DNA of 15,195 nucleotides from Larix sibirica (lineage: Eukaryota; Streptophyta; Pinopsida; Pinales; Pinaceae). Below are positions 8,801 through 15,195 of this stretch, piece after piece. Position 1 is the stretch's first letter. Each line of letters begins with the position of its first letter. The notes below the pieces were generated by a model, which saw nothing but the letters and a program-made list of their open reading frames with translations, was not told where the DNA came from and made no database searches. A program made the translations under genes and the position numbers. The stretch spans positions 1 through 15,195 of the forward strand of contig NWUY0300032145.1 of NCBI GenBank assembly GCA_004151065.3, read 5' to 3'.

Positions 8801-9370
8801 TTGACATGACTGAGGAAAGCCGACCAATATGCATTCTAGTGGACAACAGGGATACAGGACACAAACAAACAAATTTGTTTTTACTTCAATGAGTGGGGAT
8901 TATAAAGCAAGAAAGGAAAATGAATGGGACACACATGCACCATGATGATGCTTTTGAGAATAATTATCAGCAATGCAAAACCATCTTCATGCTTAATCAG
9001 TCACACTCAGGACACTACATTCAGTTGGTAGCAAACCCTCCAATAATGATTCAAGATAAGCCATTGGGAGACAACGATTCAATCCCAATGGAGAATGAGG
9101 AACCAGATTTCAGTCACTGTAATTTCCAAGAAACAAATGGTAATGAATATGCAGTACAAATATGTATTTTCATTGCATCTTGTCATTAGGAAAGTTTTAA
9201 AAGTCCATAGCAGCAACTCTACTTGAATACACAAGGAGATTGTAAGACTCCTTGTCATCAATATCATAAAAATTAACTCAGTCAAAGAAGGGTCAATGTG
9301 TGTATCTATATATATTGTTGTTTTGCCACATCACAACCCTCTTTATATATAAAATATTTTCAGTTTCTTT
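8801..9370 (+). other. LINE-B 3' region with a small open frame (8920-9189)
   Basis: About 570 bases lie between the end of RNase H and the A-run. They contain an 89-codon open frame from the ATG at 8920 to the TAG ending at 9189 (begins MNGTHMHHDDAFENNYQQ, rich in His, Asn, Gln and Met). It is in a different register from ORF2. I do not recognise it. It may be a chance frame in the 3' untranslated region. It is notable mainly because it has no stop while the adjacent ORF2 has one about every 40 codons. Confidence 0.4.
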
Positions 9371-9379
9371 AAAAAAAAA
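9371..9379 (+). other. LINE-B 3' A-run
   Basis: Nine A residues, the last four of which may belong to the target duplication. It follows the proposed LINE-B 3' region and directly precedes TCTTACACAAAAA. It is short for a LINE tail, as expected for an old copy. The opposite reading, an internal T-run within LINE-C, cannot be excluded. Confidence 0.45.
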
Positions 9380-9392
9380 TCTTACACAAAAA
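9376..9392. repeat. Probable target-site duplication of LINE-B, 3' copy
   Basis: AAAATCTTACACAAAAA matches 3016-3033 except for one missing T. Its position right after the A-run is where the downstream copy belongs. Confidence 0.55.
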
Positions 9393-9517
9393 GACCCTTT
9401 ACAGTGTTCCCAAAATAGTCCATTTATACAGTCTTCCATTCTCAAATAAAAGTGTAAAGTAAGAGCTTTAATAACCTCATAAAAGAAACCAAGTGCAATT
9501 TGTGCATCCATTTTTAT
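9393..9517 (-). other. LINE-C 3' region
   Basis: This follows the TAG at 9520-9518 that ends the RNase H frame. An open frame beginning at 9511 (MDAQIALGFFYEVIKALT) happens to continue in the same register down to 9293, across the proposed LINE-B junction. It has no domain I recognise and is probably chance, although read-through from ORF2 is conceivable. Confidence 0.4.
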
Positions 9518-9599
9518 CTAGTAAAAGGGGTCATGATCATAGACGATGGAGTTTCCTTCCACTACTTCTTCAGCATTCCATTTTATTGGGACTAGATTC

Positions 9600-9990
9600 A
9601 AACCTTCTTTGGATAGTCTGTCCACTTCAACATTACTTTCCCTGTACATATGACAGAAAATAAAGGGTTGTAAATACTTCTTTCATTCTCTATATCTCTT
9701 CGAATATGGTTCTCGACATGAAGTTTTCCAAAACACACACACCCAACATCCAATTAATCACCATTTGAGAATCACCAAAAATCTATAGGTTTGATGCTCC
9801 ATACTATGCTACTAGCATGATGGTTAGTTTGAGTGCCATGACCTCAACTACATTGTTTGAATCACTACCAAAAGTTTCTTTAAACTTATAGAAATGAGAG
9901 TCTAATAAGTATATAATTCCACCTCATCCACCGACTTGGGAATTGTTATGAGATGCTTTGTAAAAAAATCCTAGCATTTGTTTTATCTAT
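9600..9990 (-). other. LINE-C RNase H domain, broken
   Basis: On the minus strand: SQVGG, a stop, then GGIIYLLDSHFYKFKE; after a frameshift SDSNNVVEVMALKLT with the catalytic Glu kept (near 9850); GDSQMVINWMLG with Asp kept (9776-9741); and NVEVDRLSKEGLNL near 9630-9590 with the final Asp. The initial FDG Asp is not visible. It is the best-preserved active site of the three RNase H copies, despite the frameshift. Confidence 0.7.
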
Positions 9991-10258
9991 AAACTTTAAA
10001 CTCATTTGTCTTATTGGTTTGCTTGAATATGTATGTAGAAAACTCTATGCTGCTCAATCCCTATGAAGCACATTGCACAACAAATATAATTTTCTCCTTG
10101 AACAATGTTGCATTTCTTGCTAGCCATGCATCTAATCCCACAATGAGAGGTGGGGCTTTCAAACTATCATAGGCCCTGTTTCTTGACCATTCTTGAAGGC
10201 TTAGTTCAATAGAAGTACCTTCCCAGACTATTGAAAGAGTCCCCATCTCCTTCCATAC

Positions 10259-10699
10259 TTATTCAATATGGTCGTAGGTTACTAACAAATGATATGTTGT
10301 CTCCATGTCCGCCTTGCACAAAGGGCACCTCCTAAGTCCTTCTTTCCCTCTTCTCAAACACAAATCCCAAGTTAGTAATTTGTTGTTTAATGCTAGCCAC
10401 ATAAATACTATGGATTTTAAGGGGCATTTGGGTTTCCATAAATTCTTCCACCACCAAGAGGAAACCTCCACATGATGCTTTTCACTTAAAGCCTTATAGA
10501 CTGATTTTGGTATATGCCGACCCATGATTGAATTCTTTGACCATGTGACTTTGTTCTCCTTGTTTTTTATCATGAAATGTCTAGAATACAGTGAAGAGAT
10601 GTAAAGGTCCCACTCTTTTGCTTCATTTCCCACCAAACCAATTATGCCTGCATCCTTCCATTCTCGTTTCCAGATTGTTGTGAGAGCATTATCAGCCAC
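10259..10699 (-). other. LINE-C linker and zf-RVT zinc domain, 146-codon open stretch
   Basis: This is one of the longest unbroken pieces of LINE-C. It ends in the zf-RVT region: WWWKNLWKPKCPLKSI, FMWLALNNKLLTWDLC and RRCPLCKADMETTYHLL. The CX2C pair (near 10,315-10,330) and the His are kept. The last Cys is Tyr (VTYDH), the same kind of loss as in LINE-A. A TAA ends the stretch, and the frame continues to 10,061 with WLARNATLFKEKI, the normal link to RNase H. Confidence 0.8.
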
Positions 10700-11308
10700 T
10701 TGGAAAGCTTAAAAAGGCCTTTTTCCTCGGAGTTTGTATCAAATTCTCATAAATTCTAAAGAAATCCACACACCCAATCCATGGTCTTCCCTTAACCTTA
10801 CTTCCCTACCTCTACACACCTTCCATACTAGCCATATGCCCACAAGAGGGAAAACTAGGGCTACAAATTTCCACACAATTGAAGCATTGTGATATGTTTT
10901 TGGTGTCCTTCTAATCCAATATTCAAGTGTATTTGGTTCTATATATTTTTCCTTCATCACTTGATCCTGTACTAGAGCATTGATAGTGATTAGTCTTCAC
11001 ATGCACTTCATAGATAAAGCCTTTGTGAAATACAATAGGTTTTTTTATCCCCTATCCTCCCATGTCTTTAGGTTTTGCCACTCTTTTCCATTTTATTGGG
11101 CGATTCCATACTTCTCCTTATCCCCTGACCATAGGAATCTCAAATTCAACTTTCTGATTTTATCTGACACATGTCTAGGAATATGAAACATTGACATCCA
11201 ATATATTGGTATTGCTTCTATTACCGATTTGATCAAAGCTAAACATCCACCTCTTGGAAGCCAATGATTGTAGCAAACCTTTAGTCCCTTTTCAACCTTC
11301 ATTGTGAG

Positions 11309-12300
11309 TCAATCCCAATCCTTGATTCCATAGTTGTTTGGTTTTATGTAAAAACCCACATATTTGATTCCTCTGTGTAGATCGACTGTTTGACAAGGGT
11401 ATAGATGCAAGAAAAAAACCATGTTATTCTCATTGATCCCCAAACTAGATATGGTGGATTTCTCTACGTTTATTCTCACCCCCGTTGCAATGCAATACAT
11501 GTCCATTATCTCTTTTAGTTTTACGACATCCCTTCTATATTTGTCACAAAACAATAGTATGTCAATTACAAAGAGCCAGTGTGATAAATAAATGGATCTC
11601 CCCATCCTTATCCTTTTAAAAGAGTTTGACATCCTTGCTTCTAGAATAGCTCTGCTTAGATCCTCTACAATGATTAGGAACATCATTGGAGATAAGGGTA
11701 GTCTTGTTTTAGGCCCCTACCTGGCCTAGAGAAAGAAGAAGTTAATCCATTAATGAGAACTTGAAAGTTTATAGACGAGATACAACTCATTAACTAATTA
11801 ATGAAAAGGATCTGGAAGCCCGAATGTATCACCATCATCCTTAAATATAACCAGTTGACCATGTTGAAATCCCTAAAAAGATCTATTTTAACTACCATTG
11901 TTGGGAGTTTTTTTATCTTGATTATATGTAGACCTTCTTGAGCAACTCCCATTGCTTCATGTATTTGCCTCCCCTCAAGAAACCCAAACTGTTCATTAGA
12001 TATATTATATGATAGCAATCTTTTGACTCTTTCAGTTATGACCTTTGCAATAATATTGTAAATATAATTACAGGGGGAAAATGGTCCATACTCTTCAAAA
12101 TTTGCAGGATTATATTTTTTAGAGATCAGGGTAATAAAAGTAGCATTGAAAGTTGCTAAGACTTTGGTTGACATCCTAGATTTCTCAACGACCCTCACTA
12201 GATCATCTTCAATGATCTCATCAAGACTTAGGAAGAATTCCATTGGCTACCCATTTGGGCTATGGAAGTTGTTTTTTTGAAAGGAATGAAGAACCTCCTC
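11309..12300 (-). other. LINE-C reverse transcriptase domain, broken
   Basis: Blocks on the minus strand: PNG-stop-PMEFFLSLDEI (12,250 region), ATFITLISKKYNPANFEEY, NYIYNIIAKVITERVK, ISNEQFGFLEGRQIHEAM, VVKIDLFRDFNMVNW (metal Asp at 11,881-11,883 kept), GRGLKQDYP then a one-base shift to LSPMMFLIIVEDLSRAI, and LFVIDILLFCD at about 11,575-11,540. In the last, the FVDD pair reads FVID, so the first Asp of the pair is lost. GIKYVGFYIKP is the later YLG block. The enzyme could not have worked in its present form. Confidence 0.85.
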
Positions 12301-12949
12301 AAGCTCCCCTTTTGTCATTTCCTTCATAAGCATGTTGTTATCTTCTTTCATGACAAAGCTTGGAAAAAAAGTTGACATTCTTATCATCTTAACCATGGCT
12401 GTTATGCTTTCCTCCTTGTAAAGTTCACTGAAATGATACACTCCAACTTTAGTCAAGTCCTCAAAACTTGTTCCCATTGTGCCATCATTTCTATTCAAAC
12501 TCCATGTAGTATTGTTATTTCTCCTCTAACTGGAAAACTTATGAAAGTAACTTGTGTTTTCATCCCCTAAAAAGATCCAATGAGCTCTGCTTCCAGTCTA
12601 AACGCAACCTCCTTATCCTCTAACAAATTCCCGCTCTTATGCTCCAGCTTCTTAACCTGTTCCTTAAATGCCTCGTATGGAAAACCCGCCAGTTCCTTAC
12701 TGTACAACTCCTCCAAAGTTGCTTCGAATTATGTCAGAGGTTGCTCATCTTTAACCTTATTTTCATGGGCCCATTTGATAGTGGCTTGTTTAACTTTATT
12801 TAATTTTTCTTCAAACTAAAATGCAAATGATTCCCTTTGTGATTCATCAAAACGAGGTCCATAGTCCTTTGATCAGATTCATTAAACTTCCATCTCCAAG
12901 CCAAATGGAGTTGAACTTAAAGGGGCTAGAAGTTTTTACCTAGTCGAGA

Positions 12950-13644
12950 CCAATTCCAATAAGATTGGTAGGTGAATAGAGTCACCTCTTGATGCAATCC
13001 ATTGCCTCATATTTAATCTGTTGTTCAAAACTAGCTCCATGACTAAGAATCGCTCTAGCCTCTTGTAAACTCTCTCCTCCTTAGTTCTATAGTTGGACTA
13101 GGTTGGCGTCAATTTTTCTGGTTCCAAGTCGAATAGTTTGGTCTCTTACAATCTTGTAACAAAGTATTTTGAAACATTGTCCACATGTGCAGCAGCACCC
13201 CAAACTTCAGTTCTCCTTAAAGAGAAATCGAAGTCCCCATCAATAATAACAACTTTTTTTTAAGCATATCCATCATAAAAATATTATCCCAATAGGCCTA
13301 CATGTCACTATAAGGGCCATATATATTCATAAAAATTATTTTTTCTCCCAATTCTCGTGATAAAAGAATTGTACCCAGATCTAAATCACATGACCATATA
13401 ATAGAGACAAAAAAATTCCTTTATACCTATCTACATATCAGTCCTCCAAATTTGCCTCTAACATCTATGAAAGTAATAACCTACCCCCCAACATCCTATT
13501 TAAGTCAGAGACAAGCTTCCATCCACCTCTCATTGTTTTTTGTAATAAGAGTATATCGGGCCAGTGGAGGTCCACCGACCTCTTTAGGTCCATTTACGTA
13601 GAGGGATACCCCAACCCTCTACAGTCAAGGGAGAGGTAGATCAA
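12950..13644 (-). other. LINE-C endonuclease domain, catalytic residues lost
   Basis: On the minus strand: PDILLLQKTM near 13,560-13,530, where the catalytic Glu of the QET motif is Lys; GDFDFSLRRTEVWGAA near 13,240-13,190 with its Asp kept; FDLEPEKLTPT; RLERFLVMELVLNN near 13,057-13,015; and GDSIHLPILLELV near 12,985-12,945, where the Asp of SDH is Ile. The span between 13,260 and 13,530 is the most eroded part, with several shifts. Confidence 0.7.
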
Positions 13645-14940
13645 GCAGTAACCTTTATTAGGGCATTTCCTCTAAGAGGCCCAACCAAGGTTTGTTGTTT
13701 TCTAGAATTTACTTCATAATTTGCCTTATATTTTGCAATGGATATGTAGGATTTTCTATCTTGGCTTAAGGCATGCGATCTTTTCTTTTCCAAGGGTCCT
13801 AGGCACCCTTCCACACTCCCCTCTAAACAAACCATACCTTCTTTTTTCGATCCAGTGTTATACTTATGAGCATCTTTTACAGTATATGAATAACTACATT
13901 TTGGCACCAAAGGACCTTTGTTGGACATAGCAATTGGTCCTTCTCATAAGAAGATCCCTCCTACATGTACATGCATTTTCTCAACCAATAATTGAGATCT
14001 CCCTTAAAGGCCTAACTCACCCTTGTGAGGAGAAATCCCCCACCCATGACTATAATGGATATCCTCCACTAGAGCCTTCTACTCTATTCCCAAATCCATT
14101 TTATTAAACAACAAAGGGGATGGGGAGATAGAGTCCTTTAAAACTTAACGATATCCTCATTTGAAGAGTTGTGCAAGGCTTCCGCTTCCTTTAAGTGCAA
14201 CATTTTGGGGGTTGACTCAATAGACTAGAGCTTTTCTTCCACAAGCAATTCTCCCTTTGAAGAGCTATGTATTTCTTTAGACATAGACCCTGAAAGGTCC
14301 TGGACCCCCATTCCCTTTAACTTTTAGGTATTTTTCCTGCAATACTTTAGTATCCCTATGCTCCAACGACACCTTGTACCTTGCCACCGTTTTTACCTAA
14401 ACCATCTTTCGAAAAAGAGGCCTCACAATCCTTAGCAACATGGGCATCTTGATTACATATTACACACCTAAATGAAACACCCAAACACCCAAGTAATTGA
14501 GTTCCCGGATGTGAGAATCCGTTCCTTTTTAGATTGTCATCTTTGCCGCCAAGCCTTGCTTCAAATTCACCCCCACCAAAACCTTCACAATTATCGTAGT
14601 CCCTGTGTCCAAGATCATATTTGCATCTAAAAAATGTTAAAGTAGGTCTCCTATTTTCTTAAAGACTCCAATTGACAAAAATTCTAAGGATAAACTAGGC
14701 ATCTTCACCCAAACTAGCGCAAACTCCATTTTCTTAGTTCGGGCATCGAAAAAAAGAGGTCCATCTCTTTATGAACAACATAGTGGTTTCCCATTTCTAG
14801 AAACCCTTCAATACCTTCACTACATCTTCGTATGATCTAAACATAACTCCTAGCCATCCCCTAGATAGGATATAGAACTTTGATTCATATCCCATGAGCA
14901 ACACCCAAACTTCTACCAACCATTTCAAGAGAGTTTGTTT
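13641..14940 (-). pseudogene. LINE-C ORF1: DUF4283 and CCHC zinc-knuckle RNA-binding protein, broken
   Basis: On the minus strand the DUF4283 region lies at about 14,930-14,655, with SYEDVVKVLKGF, a stop, KRWTSFFDARTKKMEF across a T-run frameshift, and ALVWVKMPSLSLEFLS. The zinc knuckle at 14,466-14,425 reads CVICNQDAHVAKDC, an exact CX2CX4HX4C. The tail is heavily decayed between 14,420 and 13,930. An open stretch of 95 codons at 13,928-13,641 (starts MSNKGPLVPKCSY, includes SRKQQTLVGPLRGNALIK) closes the frame with a TGA that overlaps the first ORF2 codon. The N-terminus above 14,940 cannot be read reliably. Confidence 0.75.
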
Positions 14941-14950
14941 TCTGATGCGT

Positions 14951-15195
14951 CATCTGAAGAATATTTTGACAAAAGTTTGTTATTAGAATCCTACTACTTC
15001 ATGCATTTTAACGTCCTCCCCCAATACTAAGTTTACCTATGGAGATTTTTGTCTTATACACTTTGGATTTCTCTTTCCATGATTACATTTATTCACACGA
15101 TTATCACGTTTAGTGTAGTGTCCCTTTTTAATAAATTTGGAAAAATTGGAAAAATTGCAATTTTTGGCCAATTCGACCCTTAGACTAGTAATGAC
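14951..15195. other. Unassigned: LINE-C leader or flanking DNA
   Basis: No gene is recognisable. A short tandem duplication GGAAAAATT GGAAAAATT lies at about 15,139-15,156, followed by GCAATTTTTGGCC. If LINE-C is full length, its leader and its upstream target duplication should lie here or beyond the edge. Confidence 0.35.

Larger units (their letters stand above)
3034..9375 (+). mobile_element. LINE-B: near full-length, decayed L1-type LINE
   Basis: This 6.3-kb plus-strand element has a 5' leader (3034-3131), ORF1 (3132-4567), ORF2 (4567 to about 8800), a 3' region (to 9370) and an A-run (9371-9379). The gene order and the domain set (DUF4283-CCHC; endonuclease, RT, zf-RVT, RNase H) are those of plant L1 LINEs. 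It is flanked by a 17-18 bp imperfect direct repeat. Both frames are broken many times, so it cannot make its own proteins. The 5' and 3' limits rest on the repeat; the coding core (3132-8758) is much more certain than the ends. Confidence 0.8.
9518..13644 (-). pseudogene. LINE-C ORF2: endonuclease, reverse transcriptase, zf-RVT, RNase H polyprotein, broken
   Basis: On the minus strand the frame begins near 13,644 with IYLSLDCRGLGYPST, a decayed SWNCRGLG start, and continues MDLKRSVDLHWPDILLLQ. Domains in order: endonuclease (about 13,644-12,950), linker with HWIFLGDENTSYFHKF near 12,575-12,528, RT (about 12,300-11,310), connection (WLPRGGCLALIKSVIEAIP near 11,263-11,207), zf-RVT (about 10,445-10,270) and RNase H (about 9,990-9,600). 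Long parts keep register: one runs from about 12,600 to about 11,700 and another from about 11,690 to 10,061. There is a frameshift at the RQGCPLSP motif (about 11,705) and another within RNase H. Stops at Trp positions include 12,247-12,249 (GPDGW reads PNG-stop-P), 11,309-11,311 (DWDW) and 10,997-10,999 (CMWRL). Confidence 0.85.
9393..14950 (-). mobile_element. LINE-C: near full-length, decayed L1-type LINE on the minus strand
   Basis: Read on the minus strand from about 14,950 down, this has ORF1 (DUF4283, CCHC), then ORF2 (endonuclease, RT, zf-RVT, RNase H) and a 3' region below 9518. It has the same architecture as LINE-B but clearly different protein sequence, so it belongs to another family. 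It converges on LINE-B tail-to-tail. I could not find its target duplication or its tail. The right limit is uncertain because the leader is not recognisable. The left limit is set by the proposed LINE-B insertion; if that is wrong, LINE-C could run on to about 9290. Confidence 0.75.

Noticed and set aside
12580-12819. 79-codon Ser/Leu-rich plus-strand open frame
   Set aside because: It is antisense to the LINE-C ORF2 linker, which reads as a typical charged helical segment on the minus strand.
1-15195. A novel biological system, CRISPR array, prokaryotic defence island or long terminal repeats
   Set aside because: No regularly spaced repeats, no prokaryotic gene organisation, and no integrase, protease or LTR signature were found. 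Everything legible is explained by plant LINEs.

Overview
This looks like nuclear DNA from a land plant. It is AT-rich and consists almost entirely of decayed non-LTR retrotransposons (LINEs) of the plant L1 type, the lineage whose ORF2 carries an endonuclease, a reverse transcriptase, a zf-RVT zinc domain and a C-terminal RNase H. The heavily mutated copies and the absence of host genes would suit a large, repeat-rich genome such as a gymnosperm, but that is inference; the sequence does not name the species. I found no intact protein-coding gene, rRNA, CRISPR array or bacterial-type operon.

Three elements can be separated. LINE-A (about 213-1621, minus) is a 5'-truncated insertion holding only the end of ORF2. 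It is bounded by a perfect 15-bp direct repeat (198-212 and 1622-1636). LINE-B (about 3034-9375, plus) is near full length: a short 5' leader, ORF1 (DUF4283 plus CCHC knuckle), ORF2 (endonuclease, RT, zf-RVT, RNase H), a 3' region and an A-run. It is flanked by an imperfect 17-18 bp direct repeat (3016-3033 and 9376-9392). LINE-C (about 9393 to about 14,950, minus) has the same gene order but a different sequence, and it lies tail-to-tail with LINE-B. Base 9393 downward on the minus strand reads as LINE-C 3' region, so LINE-B may have landed in the tail of LINE-C.

All three are dead. They carry many in-frame stops, several frameshifts and lost catalytic residues. In LINE-B about 3 kb, from the linker before RT through RNase H, stays in one register with about 26 stop codons and no frameshift. 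Many of those stops sit where the family has Arg, Trp or Gln, which fits C-to-T and G-to-A decay of a methylated element. The ORF1/ORF2 junctions of LINE-B (TAATG) and LINE-C (a decayed ATGA-like overlap) suggest that ORF2 was made by stop-and-restart translation.

The rest is short. Bases 1-197 are flanking DNA with a weak resemblance to a tRNA-derived SINE. Bases 1637-3015 are AT-rich and carry no recognisable gene. Bases about 14,990-15,195 are unassigned flank or LINE-C leader.
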